41,194 nucleotides of DNA from a virus. Under the pieces are notes generated by a model. That model ran no database searches and had not been told where the DNA came from. It saw nothing but the letters and a program-made list of their open reading frames with translations. Location: IMG/VR virus record IMGVR_UViG_3300046459_000822, positions 1 through 41,194 of that record; one strand, 5' to 3'. Shown piece after piece: positions 22,841 to 31,786 of the stretch; the first letter of the stretch is position 1, and every line of letters begins with the position of its first letter. Position numbers and translations under genes: made by a program.

Positions 22841-24394
22841 TCAGTAGATCGAATCCAGCGGGTCGTAGTCGTCAAGCACATGCGGCCCCTTGGAGACGAG
22901 CGCCCAGCGCGCGAGCGTCACCGTGACGAACGGGCTGACGTCCGTCAGCGACGCCGTACGGTCCAGGACCCACGCGTCGCCGACGCGCCGCGACCGGGCG
23001 CCCATCACCGCCGCGGTCAGGTCGGCCTGGTCGCGGTGGCGGGCGGTGGCCTGGTTCATGGCGTCGGCCATCTGCCCGCAGGCCTCGACGAAGTCGTTCG
23101 TCCGTACGACCGCGAGATGCCCGCGGTGCGGCTCGGCCTTGTCCTCCGGCGTGGTGATGCCGGCGGCCACCAGGTCGTCAATGAGCGATCCGGCCGGGGT
23201 CCCGGTCGAGCCGATCGCGACGACCAACGGGTCCCACAGCGCACACAGCCGGACGAGCGCGGGCACCACCCAGTCCGTGCCCGGGCGCCGGTCAAGGAGC
23301 TCCAGGTGCATGTGCCCGTCCTCGCGCTGCGAGGCGGCGCCGATGGACGAGTACGCGCGGTCCTGCGAGACGTCGACCGCGAACGCGAGGAACTCCCGGT
23401 TCGGCATCGACTCCCCGTCGGCCAGCGCAGGCCACGCTGCGGCAGGCACGTTGGCGTCCGGGGGCGGCACCTTCCTGCGCGTCCGGTTGAGATAGGCCCG
23501 GTCGAACTCCCCCGGGTCCATGGTGATCAGCTCGTGCCGGATGACGTCCTCGGTGACGGTGAAACCGAGCGCCGGCAGCGTCGCGTACCAGGTCGCCGGG
23601 TCGGCACGGTCCAGGTCGTCCGGTGCGAACCACTCGAAGTAGGCCGTGTGCGGGAAGTCGTGCGGCAGCAGGCCCGCACGCCACAGCTCCTCGATGAGCT
23701 CGCGCCCGGCCTGGCGCTTCTTGTTGAGCGGCACGGACTTCTCCGTGCCGCCGGCGGACGCCCACCACAGCTGAGCGGTGGGCCGGGTCAGCATCGCCGG
23801 AGAGAACGCCTGCTCCAAGCGGTCGTCCTCGGCGGCGAAGTACTCGTCCATGACGCCGAGATCCAACGGCGGCCCGTGGCCGGCCTTCTCCGTGTTGGAC
23901 GTGATGCCGATCCGTGAGCGGGTCGCGCGGCTGATGATCGCCTCGTGCCCGTTCGCCTTGCGGATGACGAACCGGCGCGCGAGGCGGGACACCTCGATCG
24001 TCGCCCAGAACTCGTCCTCCCAGCGCTCCCGGGCCATGCTGCGGTTCTGCGCGGCGTAGATGATCCGCTGCCGCTTGAAGGCCTGCGCCCGGTGGACCTT
24101 GACCGCGAGCAGGCCCTGGGTCTTGCCTTGTTGCCGGGGGACGGACAGGCCGACGTGCCGGTACCAGAACCGGCTGGTGGCCGGGTCGAGCTCCATGGAG
24201 ACGTCCCACACGTACCGCTGCCACGGCATGGGCGTGTAGCCCAGGCGCTCCATGACCTTGGCGACCTTGCCGCCCAGCGTGGGGAACTCCGGCCGCCGCG
24301 GCGTACCCCACACCGGCGGGCACGTCAGCCCGTACCGCTCGCGCAGGTCCTCGGCGAACTCAGTCGGGGGACGCCAGATCGTCGAGGTCGTCAT
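22841..24394 (-). CDS. terL: Terminase large subunit
   Basis: The product is 517 aa from ATG (24394); the frame upstream is Arg-rich noise. Walker A is VPRQQGKT (85-92), Walker B is GVMDEYF (Asp183, Glu184), a motor motif lies around WWASAGGTEKS, and the nuclease half starts at FAVDVSQD (Asp341). It cuts and pumps DNA into the prohead. It overlaps the small subunit by 35 nt. Confidence 0.93.
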   Translation of the reverse strand: MTTSTIWRPPTEFAEDLRERYGLTCPPVWGTPRRPEFPTLGGKVAKVMERLGYTPMPWQRYVWDVSMELDPATSRFWYRHVGLSVPRQQGKTQGLLAVKVHRAQAFKRQRIIYAAQNRSMARERWEDEFWATIEVSRLARRFVIRKANGHEAIISRATRSRIGITSNTEKAGHGPPLDLGVMDEYFAAEDDRLEQAFSPAMLTRPTAQLWWASAGGTEKSVPLNKKRQAGRELIEELWRAGLLPHDFPHTAYFEWFAPDDLDRADPATWYATLPALGFTVTEDVIRHELITMDPGEFDRAYLNRTRRKVPPPDANVPAAAWPALADGESMPNREFLAFAVDVSQDRAYSSIGAASQREDGHMHLELLDRRPGTDWVVPALVRLCALWDPLVVAIGSTGTPAGSLIDDLVAAGITTPEDKAEPHRGHLAVVRTNDFVEACGQMADAMNQATARHRDQADLTAAVMGARSRRVGDAWVLDRTASLTDVSPFVTVTLARWALVSKGPHVLDDYDPLDSIY

Positions 24395-24896
24395 CGTCCG
24401 GCTCCTCCGGCGAGAGGGAGCGCAGCTCCGCGAGGACCTGGCGCAGCTCCTTGGACAGGCCCTGCAGAGAGGAGCCGAGCGAGACGGGCGCGTCGACCTC
24501 CGCAGCGAGCCGTACGGCGATCGCGGCCAGCGTGGGCGCGGTGGCATCGAGGACCTCAAGGTCGCCGAGCGACGCTATGTCGTCGACGACCTGGGCGCGC
24601 ACCGCCCCGGGGGCGGCAGTCGCCGAGACGGGATCAGGCTCTGTGGTCTCGTCGCCGGGCAGCAGCCGGGCCGGCGGGACGTCGAGGGCGGCGGCGATCG
24701 CCACCAGGTCGCCGACATCGATGCGCCGGGCACCCGACTCGATCTTCCCGAGGACCGACGCGCTCATGGGCCGCCCGCCGGCGGTCACCAGCTCGGCCAG
24801 GTACCGCTGGTCCCAGCCGCGACGCTGGCGGTGCTTCGCGACGGCGGCCGCCACGTGCTCGCCGGCCTCGCCGATCTCGATCGCCCGAGCCGCCAT
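24360..24896 (-). CDS. Terminase small subunit, XRE-like HTH
   Basis: The 178-aa protein has an N-terminal XRE-like helix-turn-helix (residues about 14-80; KHRQRRGWDQRYLAELV, LGKIESGARRIDVGD) and an acidic C-terminus (EEPDDDDLDDLASPD), suitable for contact with the large subunit. Location immediately before terL, downstream of HNH, supports a DNA-recognition role in packaging. Its fold alone could also fit a regulator. Confidence 0.7.
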   Translation of the reverse strand: MAARAIEIGEAGEHVAAAVAKHRQRRGWDQRYLAELVTAGGRPMSASVLGKIESGARRIDVGDLVAIAAALDVPPARLLPGDETTEPDPVSATAAPGAVRAQVVDDIASLGDLEVLDATAPTLAAIAVRLAAEVDAPVSLGSSLQGLSKELRQVLAELRSLSPEEPDDDDLDDLASPD

Positions 24897-25077
24897 GATC
24901 GCCTCCCCTATACGCCGGACACCGGTCCGCGATCATGGCGGCACCCTGGGAAGGCCGCGGGGAGAAAAATAAAAGCTGGGCGCGGGGTTGAGAAGACGAT
25001 CTTCCCTAAAAATTCAAGGAACCCTTTGATCAATTGGGTCTGGTCGCCTCGATCCGACCGCAGGACCCATGGGGCTG
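24897..25077. other. AT-rich non-coding gap before terminase; possible cos/packaging site
   Basis: The gap of 181 bp is unusually AT-rich for this genome (AAAAATAAAA near 24,966; CTAAAAATTC near 25,006) and holds a 13-bp dyad GAAGA-CGA-TCTTC (24,992-25,004). Non-coding DNA next to the small terminase in HNH-containing HK97-type phages usually contains cos. No second copy exists here to define the ends. Inference. Confidence 0.3.
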
Positions 25078-26652
25078 TTACGAAGCCGCAGGTGTTCCGA
25101 CGGAGACGTAGAAGCTGGCAGGCATCTTGGTGTCTTTGTCTGTTACAGCTGAGGTCGCCCGCTGTGGCGTCAGGGACAGGACGCCTGATAGGTCAGCCCC
25201 GCTCAGGTTGGCCTTCGTGAGCGTCGCCCTGAACAGGTCGGCCTTCGTGAGCGTGGCCTGCCTCAGGTTGGCCTTCGTGAGCGTGGCCTGCCTCAGGTTG
25301 GCCTTCGTGAGCGTGGCCTGGCTCAGGTTGGCCTCCGTGAGCGTCGCCCCGAGCAGGCTGGCACCCGTGAGCGTCGCTACGCTCAGGTCGGCCTTCGTGA
25401 GCGTCGCCCTGAACAGGTCGGCCTTCGTGAGCGTCGCTTCGCTCAGGTTGGCCTCCGTGAGCGTGGCCTGGCTCAGGTTGGCCTCCGTGAGCGTCGCCCC
25501 GCTCAGGTTGGCACCCGTGAGCGTCGCCCCGCTCAGGTCGGCCTTCGTGAGCGTCGCTTCGCTCAGGTTGGCCTCCGTGAGCGTCGCTTGGCTCAGGTTG
25601 GCCTCCGTGAGCGTCGCTCCGACCAGGTTGGCCTCCGTGAGGGTCGCCATGTACAGGGAGGCCCCCGTGAGTGTCGCCCCGACCAGGAAGGCCTCCGTGA
25701 GCGACGCCCGGCTCAGTGAGGCCTTTGTGAGCGTCGCCCCGCTCAGGTTGGCACCCGTGAACGTCGCCATGTACAGGTCGGCCTCCGTGAGCGTCGCCCC
25801 GCTCAGGTTGGCCTTCGTGAGCGTCGCCCCGCTCAGGTTGGCCTTCGTGAGCGTCGCATCGCTCAGGTCGGCCTTCGTGAGCGTCGCCCCGGACAGATCG
25901 GCTTGGGTGAGGTCGGCGCCGCCGAGGCTGGCGCTGGCGAGGTGGAGGCCGTGGAGGTCTAGTTTTTCGCGTGGGTCGACGTGAGTGCGCGACTCGGTAC
26001 GGGTGAGGGCCGTGAGGGCTGCTTGCACGTCGGCACTGGGCTCGGCGGGCAAATCGCCGTTGTGGGTATCCGGATTGTCGGGACTGGCCCTGTCGGGGTC
26101 TGGGGTGGGCGCGCTCTTGGGGGCGCGGTGGCGGATGAAGTGGCCGAGGACGCGGGCGGCGTCGGTGGCGGCTTGTTCAGGGGCGTCCTGCACGATCTGT
26201 TCGAGGGCGAGGATGCCGCCGATGCGTACGTAGATTTCGGGTGAGCCGAGGCGTTCGAGGGCTTTGGTAAAGCGGTCGGTGATCTGGCCTCGCCGGGTGA
26301 GGCGGTAGGTGCGGGCGGTGTAGAGCAGGGCGATGCCAGCGCCGAGCGCGGCGGTGAAGGCGACGACAGCAGTACGCAGGCCGGTGACGAGGGCTGCTGA
26401 GCCCTTGGTCAGTTCGGTGCGGTCTATGTATTTGGCGTCGATGATGTACGGTCCGCGCCACACTAGCCAGGGCAGCAGCACGAGTAATACGAGTCCGCCG
26501 GCCGCAATCAAAGCGATCATGCCCCACCATCGGGCGCGCTCCGTGCGGCGGGCTCGTGCCCTTCGCTGCTCCAGCCCAGTCATGTCCAGCCATTCGCTCC
26601 GGCGTCGGGTGTGCCGTTGTCGGAGGGAGCGCACGGGGTGTGGTGTTCTCAT
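25078..26652 (-). CDS. Membrane-anchored pentapeptide-repeat protein
   Basis: The product is 524 aa from ATG 26652; start uncertain (26583, 26664 and a GTG at 26757 are in frame, none with a strong ribosome site). A basic N-terminus is followed by two membrane helices (WWGMIALIAAGGLVLLVLLP; VVAFTAALGAGIALLYTA), a helical linker (LTRRGQITDRFTKALERLGS), then about 50 pentapeptides of the A(D/N)LSX type from about residue 250, arranged in decapeptides such as ADLSGATLTK. Pentapeptide repeats form a right-handed quadrilateral helix; some mimic DNA and block gyrase. The membrane anchoring points instead to an envelope or cytoplasmic-face role. It lies between HNH and terminase genes, not a structural position. 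Confidence 0.8.
   Translation of the reverse strand: MRTPHPVRSLRQRHTRRRSEWLDMTGLEQRRARARRTERARWWGMIALIAAGGLVLLVLLPWLVWRGPYIIDAKYIDRTELTKGSAALVTGLRTAVVAFTAALGAGIALLYTARTYRLTRRGQITDRFTKALERLGSPEIYVRIGGILALEQIVQDAPEQAATDAARVLGHFIRHRAPKSAPTPDPDRASPDNPDTHNGDLPAEPSADVQAALTALTRTESRTHVDPREKLDLHGLHLASASLGGADLTQADLSGATLTKADLSDATLTKANLSGATLTKANLSGATLTEADLYMATFTGANLSGATLTKASLSRASLTEAFLVGATLTGASLYMATLTEANLVGATLTEANLSQATLTEANLSEATLTKADLSGATLTGANLSGATLTEANLSQATLTEANLSEATLTKADLFRATLTKADLSVATLTGASLLGATLTEANLSQATLTKANLRQATLTKANLRQATLTKADLFRATLTKANLSGADLSGVLSLTPQRATSAVTDKDTKMPASFYVSVGTPAAS
25195..25905 (-). repeat. Tandem 30-bp coding minisatellite
   Basis: About 24 copies of a 30-bp unit encode decapeptides of the pentapeptide protein. 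Unit boundaries repeat strings like GTGAGCGTCGCCCCGCTCAG on the plus strand; many copies differ at only a few bases, suggesting recent amplification or gene conversion and a likely copy-number variable tract. Confidence 0.8.
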
Positions 26653-26823
26653 GTCCCCGTACATGCCGATCTGGCGCTGTTCGGTTGCGGCCGTACCTTT
26701 CTCGCAGGCAGTAGAACGGGTCGGCTCTCCGACGGACTCGCCTACACCGCACAGCACGCACGACGTTGCGCCAGGGCGATCAGCCCGGCCTCGGTCAGTT
26801 GCAAGGTGTGAAGGGTGAGCTGT

Positions 26824-27156
26824 TCAGCGGTGAGCTTGGGTATCGGCTCCCTCCACGGTGGACCACACGGGTTCCAGCGGTGGCGTGAGGACTCCAGCCA
26901 CACGTGCCCACATCTCGGCGAGCTTGAGGGCTTCGGTGGACCGTACGCCGTGGAACTGGGCCAGACGGCGGTCGTCCGCCATGCGGTCGCGCTGCCAGGC
27001 GCTGTCACTGAGCTGGCGAGCGCGGGCGTCGTCCTCGTGACGGATGGCCTTGCCGTACTCAGCAGTCGCTCGCTCGGCCCAGCCGAGCGCGGCCTGACAG
27101 GCACGGTCGTGACGGGCGGTGAGCCCGGCGGCCGAGGTCTCCTCGGTGGTGGTCAC
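26824..27156 (-). CDS. Hypothetical protein between HNH and pentapeptide gene
   Basis: The product is 110 aa from GTG (27156), chosen for GGAG 7 nt upstream, 15 nt past the HNH stop. It is helical and charged (LGWAERATAEYGKAIRHED; RQLSDSAWQRDRMADDRR). Family not recognised. Confidence 0.6.
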   Translation of the reverse strand: MTTTEETSAAGLTARHDRACQAALGWAERATAEYGKAIRHEDDARARQLSDSAWQRDRMADDRRLAQFHGVRSTEALKLAEMWARVAGVLTPPLEPVWSTVEGADTQAHR

Positions 27157-27170
27157 AGGGCTCCGTTCGG

Positions 27171-27464
27171 TCAGGGGCCGGCGTACCAGTCCACGGATGT
27201 GACGAGGCGCTTGACCTCGCTGAGCAGCTTGTCGCCCTTGTCGTTGTTGCACTTGCGGCCGCATGTGGGGCAGCCCTCGACGCCGTGGATGGGGGCGAGG
27301 TTGCCGGGGTCCTTGCGGGCGCCGCCGCGCTTGACGGGGATGACGTGATCTGCGGCGTCGGAACCGGGATGGCCGCACATGATGCAGATGTCCGAGGCGG
27401 CGAGGATCTGGGCGCGGATCTTGCGGTAGTCGTACTCGGCGAGTTCGCTGCGGTCGGTGGCCAC
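27171..27464 (-). CDS. HNH endonuclease
   Basis: The 97-aa protein starts at GTG 27464, where GGAGG lies 5 nt upstream; the earlier GTG at 27470 would sit inside that ribosome site. HNH features are CIMCGHPG, DHVIPVKRGG (catalytic DH), DPGNLAPIHG and CPTCGRKCNN with a second Cys pair and the final Asn. In cos-type HK97-like phages an HNH protein near terminase is needed for specific DNA cleavage during packaging. Confidence 0.9.
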   Translation of the reverse strand: MATDRSELAEYDYRKIRAQILAASDICIMCGHPGSDAADHVIPVKRGGARKDPGNLAPIHGVEGCPTCGRKCNNDKGDKLLSEVKRLVTSVDWYAGP

Positions 27465-27528
27465 GTCCACCTCCGGGCATGCCGAGGCCCGGCCGCGCGG
27501 GGTGCGGGCCGGGCCAGGCGGTGGCTTG

Positions 27529-27792
27529 TCAGACTCTGCGGCGGAACAGGCAGACGAGGCCGATGCGTTCGCCGCCGAGGGTCTTGGACTCGGCGGCTGC
27601 CATGTTGGCCAGGGCCCAGCCCTCTGCCTCGACGGCTTCGATCTGTTCGCCGACGCCAGTCATCGGTGCGGTGGTCGCGCTGGTCTTGTTGGCCTCGATG
27701 AACTTGTAGACGAGGACGTGGTGCCCTTCGGCGTAGGCCTTTTTCGCCTCGTCGGTGGCCTTGCTGGCCTTGGCGTTGTTGATGAACCCCAT
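27529..27792 (-). CDS. Small hypothetical protein (MGFINNAKA family)
   Basis: The product is 87 aa from ATG (27792), chosen for AGGGGGGAAAC upstream. MGFINNAKASKATDEAKKAY is typical of small Streptomyces proteins. It has helical (KATDEAKKAYAEG) and strand (HVLVYKFIEA) segments. Function unknown; close to the HNH gene. Confidence 0.6.
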   Translation of the reverse strand: MGFINNAKASKATDEAKKAYAEGHHVLVYKFIEANKTSATTAPMTGVGEQIEAVEAEGWALANMAAAESKTLGGERIGLVCLFRRRV

Positions 27793-27825
27793 GTTTCCCC
27801 CCTGGGACACGGTGATGAGAGAGGC

Positions 27826-28113
27826 TCAGGGTGTCAGCACGGGGTGATCGTCTACGGGAGTGTGACTGTTCCGTGACGAGGGTGTGCCGATGTCGACGAG
27901 GCGCAGGGCGCGGGCGCGAGTGGCTTTCTCGGCGCGGGCGATGTCGGCGAGGGCGTAGAGGGGGTGGCCATGGTCGTCAAGGCCGGAGCGGGCGAGGTGG
28001 CCGCGGGAGGACCACTTGCGGATGGTGGCAGGGGTGACGCTGGCAGCGCTGGCGCTGAGGAGCTGGCGCCATTCGGTGGCTTGGGCGGCCGCCTGGGCAG
28101 TGCTGTAGAGCAC
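27826..28113 (-). CDS. MerR/excisionase-like small DNA-binding protein
   Basis: The product is 95 aa from GTG (28113) with GGAGGGGAG upstream. A winged HTH pattern at residues 25-65, SVTPATIRKWSSRGHLAR and DDHGHPLYALADIARAE, matches MerR/excisionase-type domains. Could be an excisionase or transcription factor; its distance from int weakens the former. Confidence 0.65.
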   Translation of the reverse strand: MLYSTAQAAAQATEWRQLLSASAASVTPATIRKWSSRGHLARSGLDDHGHPLYALADIARAEKATRARALRLVDIGTPSSRNSHTPVDDHPVLTP

Positions 28114-28308
28114 GGCTCGTCTCCCCTCCGGACGTGCCGCAGCCTCGGGCCTGGGCGGTCCGGGGCTGCGTATCGGCGGGGTCTGGGCGTATGCCGCGTC
28201 CGGCTGAGCATGCGCCGCGCAGTCTCCCGCACCTATGGGCACACGTGTGCTACTGGCAGGAGTGTGACGCTACGCAGTGATCTTTGTCCAGCAGGAACAC
28301 GCTGATGG

Positions 28309-29640
28309 TCAGGGGTAAGTGGGCGGAGGGACGTCCTTGAGGGCGGTCTCCATGCCGAGCAGTCCGGCGTCAAGGGCGCCCTGCTGCATCCAGAGGGTTA
28401 CCTGCTTCCAGCGCTCGGCTGCGTCGGCCATGTCGAGTGCGGGGTTGGCGAGGAGGTGGAACCCGAGCGACGGACCGGCGTTTGGGATCGGCTTCAAGCC
28501 GGTGGTGTCGAGCACCTCGGTGACCGGCCGCCCCATGATGATGTGGAGGTTTTGGGGCTGTGGGACGGCCAGAGGGTCGATGGCGGCGAGGTCGGCCAGC
28601 GGCTCGACGACTTCCCGGCTGACGAACGTTTGCACCATCGCGTCCATGAGCTGAGCGAGCTCTTGAACACCGATCCGTCGTCGGGTGAACTCGGCTGCGC
28701 CGCTGCCCTGTTGCAGCGCGTTGGCCATGTCGCTGGTCCTCACGATGACGTCTAGTTCGACATGGAGGCGCTGGCTCTGGTGCCCGTACGAGCCCGGAAC
28801 CTGAACGTGAGCGATCGCCTGCACCGGATATTCCCTGCCTGTGGGCCAGTTCTCAGGAGCCCCTGACCACTGCAACCGCAGATCACGAGCGCGGTTGTGC
28901 CCTTCCCGGTGGAAGGGGTTGAGCCCGCCGCTCCACGCTGGGCCCAGGCTCATACGTCCGAGCACGCTGCTGAGCCGGGACTGGTTGAGGGCATCTGTGA
29001 ACGCGTCGATGCTGCGTTCCGAGAGAGGACGCCACAGCGCCTCGGCGGAGACCGGAACGTTCAGGCCGGTCCGAGCGACGAAGTCCATGTCCTGATCGAC
29101 CTGAGGAGGGGCCTGGAGATGCCATGCCTGCTCTGGCTCCAGGGCGGTCTGGCTGAACAGTTGCTTGAGTCGTTGCCAGCCCGCCGGGTGAGTGGTGCTG
29201 TGGTCCCGCACGTAGGCGACCCCATCGACCAGGAGCGGGCTGGGGTGCTGGCCGGGGACAACGCGGAGAACGAGCACGTACCGCCCTGAGTCGTCGTCCA
29301 TGGGGACGGGAATGATCTCGGGGACCCAGGGCGGTTCGATCTTGGCATGGCAGTGGTCTGCGACGTAGTCGACGGTCTGTTCCTTGACGCCCTTGAGTTC
29401 CCGGGTCCTGTCGGTGACGCCGATCAGCAGGAGGCCACCGTACGTATTGGCAAGCGCCGCAACACCCCGGGCGACGCTGTCGGCCATCTTTTCCTTGTAC
29501 TCGACCGTCGGCGACTCGGGACCGATCTGGTTTACCAGGGCACGCACCCGCGCGATCGTGAACTCCGACGGCGCCGCGTGAAGCAGTGACAGTGTTGAAA
29601 CCACGACCGGCATCATCCTCATCCGCCAGCTGAGCAGCAA
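28309..29640 (-). CDS. Schlafen/AlbA_2-domain protein
   Basis: The product is 443 aa from TTG (29640, GGAG upstream); an ATG at 29622 is also possible. The segment around residues 45-75, VEYKEKMADSVARGVAAL and ANTYGGLLLIGV, is the AlbA_2 (Schlafen-type, PF04326) pattern ExK...AxANTxGGxLxIGV. Such proteins act as nucleic-acid-binding or defence proteins. The C-terminal part is unlike known domains to me. It lies between the HTH gene and the methyltransferase. Confidence 0.7.
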   Translation of the reverse strand: MLLSWRMRMMPVVVSTLSLLHAAPSEFTIARVRALVNQIGPESPTVEYKEKMADSVARGVAALANTYGGLLLIGVTDRTRELKGVKEQTVDYVADHCHAKIEPPWVPEIIPVPMDDDSGRYVLVLRVVPGQHPSPLLVDGVAYVRDHSTTHPAGWQRLKQLFSQTALEPEQAWHLQAPPQVDQDMDFVARTGLNVPVSAEALWRPLSERSIDAFTDALNQSRLSSVLGRMSLGPAWSGGLNPFHREGHNRARDLRLQWSGAPENWPTGREYPVQAIAHVQVPGSYGHQSQRLHVELDVIVRTSDMANALQQGSGAAEFTRRRIGVQELAQLMDAMVQTFVSREVVEPLADLAAIDPLAVPQPQNLHIIMGRPVTEVLDTTGLKPIPNAGPSLGFHLLANPALDMADAAERWKQVTLWMQQGALDAGLLGMETALKDVPPPTYP

Positions 29641-29731
29641 ACCGCCTACTCCGGGCCGCGATTTGCTTCACGGTGCGCCGGCCCGTGGACGCGCCGGATG
29701 GCGGCCACCGGGCTGGGCTGAGTCGCCGACA

Positions 29732-30463
29732 TCACGCAAGGCGCAGACCGCACGTGTCGAGCCGGGTGTGTGCTGTGGCTGCGATGCGTGGGGACTGCTC
29801 GATGCCGATGAAGGAGCGGCCGGAGGTGAGGGCGGCGACGCCGGTAGAACCGGAGCCGGTGAAGGGGTCGAGGACGGTGCCCTCGGGGACGCAGACCTTG
29901 ACGAGCTCGGTCATGAGCTCGTCGGGTTTCTGGGTGATGTGGACGCGGCCTTTGCCGCGGGGCTGGCTGGCTGAGTAGAGGCCGGGCAGGCAGACAGGGT
30001 TGCGTGCTGCGTCGACGGGGCCCTTGGTACCCCACAGGACGTATTCGCAGGCCCGGTTGAAGCCTCCTCTGTAGGGGCGGGAGATGGGTTTGTGCCAGGG
30101 GACGATGCCGCGCCAGGTCCAGCCAGCTGCCTGGAGGGCGTCGGAGGTGGCGGGGAGTTGGCGGAAGTCGGTGAAGACGAGGAGCGGGCCGGTGTGCTGG
30201 GTGAGGCGGTAGCACTCGGTGAGGATCAGTGTGAGCCAGAGGGTGTAGCTGCGCTGGTCGCGGTTGTCGCCGTCGAAGTCGGGCAGCTGGTGCTGGGCGT
30301 CGCCGCTGACGTACTTGCCGCGGGCGGTGTCGCTGGTGCGCTGCGTGGTGGTGGTGCCGCCGGAGTTGTAGGGCGGGTCTGTGATTGTTGCGCTGACCGA
30401 GCTGTCGGGCAGGGAGCGCAGGAGAGACAGGGCGTCTCCTCGGTGCAGGGTCCAGGTGGACAT
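29732..30463 (-). CDS. Solitary DNA methyltransferase, beta class
   Basis: The product is 243 aa from ATG (30463). Catalytic motif DPPY (29-32) precedes AdoMet motif FTGSG (201-205), the beta-class order, with HITQKP (175-180). Such enzymes make N6-methyladenine or N4-methylcytosine. No restriction nuclease is nearby, suggesting protection from host restriction or regulation. Confidence 0.88.
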   Translation of the reverse strand: MSTWTLHRGDALSLLRSLPDSSVSATITDPPYNSGGTTTTQRTSDTARGKYVSGDAQHQLPDFDGDNRDQRSYTLWLTLILTECYRLTQHTGPLLVFTDFRQLPATSDALQAAGWTWRGIVPWHKPISRPYRGGFNRACEYVLWGTKGPVDAARNPVCLPGLYSASQPRGKGRVHITQKPDELMTELVKVCVPEGTVLDPFTGSGSTGVAALTSGRSFIGIEQSPRIAATAHTRLDTCGLRLA

Positions 30464-30578
30464 GGTGGGGGCCTCGTCTCTGTGAGGGTCGCGTACGCCA
30501 GTGGGTGTGGCGAGCAAGTCGGTGCACTGTTCAACGAGTGTCCGATGGGAACGCGTGTTCGCATAGGGGGTATCGGAG

Positions 30579-31301
30579 TCAGGTGGCCGTGCCGTCCCCC
30601 GGTGGTGCGGGCGTCCGGGTGGACTGCAGGAACGTCGCGGCGTGCTGGTCGTACCGGTCGGGGGTCATCTGGTGGCCGCAGTCGAGGCAGTGGATGTGCC
30701 ATCGGCCGTCCGTGCGGACGAGGGTGCAGAGGTCGCACACGGGGCAGGGTGCGGCGCGGGGGTGCTGCTTCGGGGTGCTGTGGGTGAGGGTGCGCAGGCG
30801 GCGGACGAGGGTGTCCAGGGCGCGGTGGAGGTCGGCGGCGAGGGGCAGGGTGAGGGCGTAGGGGAGGTAGGCGCTGAGCCATGCGCACCAGCCGGGGATC
30901 GTCTCGCCGCGCCGGGGCACGGCCTGTTCGCACGGGCGGGTGTAGGCGGTGCCGTACGGGTCGCGGTGGGTGGCGGGGTACTGGTAGGCGATGTGGCCGG
31001 CCCACGCGCCGAGGGTCGCGACGATCGGCGCCTGGCCGTCGTCGTCGGGCCCTTCGGGGTCGTAGCGGCCCGGGCCGAGGAGGACCAGGACGCGGAGGTC
31101 GACGGGCACGGGGGCGGTGGCGTGACCGGTACCGCCGAGGCGGCCCTGCGCTGGCCGCCCGGAGGGCACCACGAACTCCTCGGCCAGGAGGCGGGCCTGT
31201 ACGGGGATCTCAGTGAGCCATCCGCGGAGTTCGCCGGTGTGGACCAGGCACAGGTGCTGTCCGTCAGGGGCGGTGCGGGGGCAGACGCCGCAGGTGGTCA
31301 T
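30579..31301 (-). CDS. Zinc-ribbon hypothetical early protein
   Basis: The product is 240 aa from ATG overlapping the previous stop as ATGA. Cys pairs at the N-terminus (CGVCPRT) and C-terminus (CPVCDLC, CLDCGH) suggest two zinc ribbons. The middle is helical. Similar proteins occur in actinophage early operons; function unknown. Confidence 0.7.
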   Translation of the reverse strand: MTTCGVCPRTAPDGQHLCLVHTGELRGWLTEIPVQARLLAEEFVVPSGRPAQGRLGGTGHATAPVPVDLRVLVLLGPGRYDPEGPDDDGQAPIVATLGAWAGHIAYQYPATHRDPYGTAYTRPCEQAVPRRGETIPGWCAWLSAYLPYALTLPLAADLHRALDTLVRRLRTLTHSTPKQHPRAAPCPVCDLCTLVRTDGRWHIHCLDCGHQMTPDRYDQHAATFLQSTRTPAPPGDGTAT

Positions 31302-31786
31302 GGCCGCTGCTCGTCGCGTGTGTCGGCCCGGACGGCGGTGACGAAGAAGACGACGGCCACGACGGCGAGGACGGCGCTGGTGATCCACCACCAGTGGCCG
31401 TTGTAGGCGGCCTGGATGGTGGCGGCGGCGGTGAGGCCGGAGAGGACGCTGAAGGTGATCTCGCGTCGGCCGGGGCGGGCGGGCACAGGGTTCCTTGGGG
31501 TGTCGGTGTGGATGGTGTAGCCGAGGCCGGTCAGGTAGCTGTCGACGTGGTCGGCGACAGCGGGGGCGTGGAACGGGGCGACGGGGTCGGTGGTGATCCA
31601 CCAGTCGTCGAGGGCTGCGGCGATCGACTCGCGGAGTGTGGGCGGGTGGGGCATTGGCTCGTTCCTGCGGCGGTGATTGTGGATGACTTCGCGGGTGGCG
31701 GTGATGAGGAACGCGATGAAACAGAGCCCGCCGACGGCGAGGCAGGTGAGACCTGCGATGACGAGGCGGCCGGGCAGGTCGCTCAC
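31298..31786 (-). CDS. Membrane protein, early operon
   Basis: The product is 162 aa from GTG (31786), overlapping the previous stop as GTGA. Hydrophobic helices lie at about residues 5-30 (LVIAGLTCLAVGGLCFIAFL) and 110-155, the latter as two. The intervening soluble part contains HAPAVADHVDSYLTGLGYTI. Function unknown. Confidence 0.65.
   Translation of the reverse strand: MSDLPGRLVIAGLTCLAVGGLCFIAFLITATREVIHNHRRRNEPMPHPPTLRESIAAALDDWWITTDPVAPFHAPAVADHVDSYLTGLGYTIHTDTPRNPVPARPGRREITFSVLSGLTAAATIQAAYNGHWWWITSAVLAVVAVVFFVTAVRADTRDEQRP

Noticed and set aside
25195-25905. Regular 30-bp repeats resembling a CRISPR array
   Set aside because: Uninterrupted coding frame giving pentapeptides; no spacers of unique sequence and no cas genes.
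27465-27470. GTG at 27470 as the HNH start
   Set aside because: It would overlap the ribosome-binding site; the GTG at 27464 has normal spacing.
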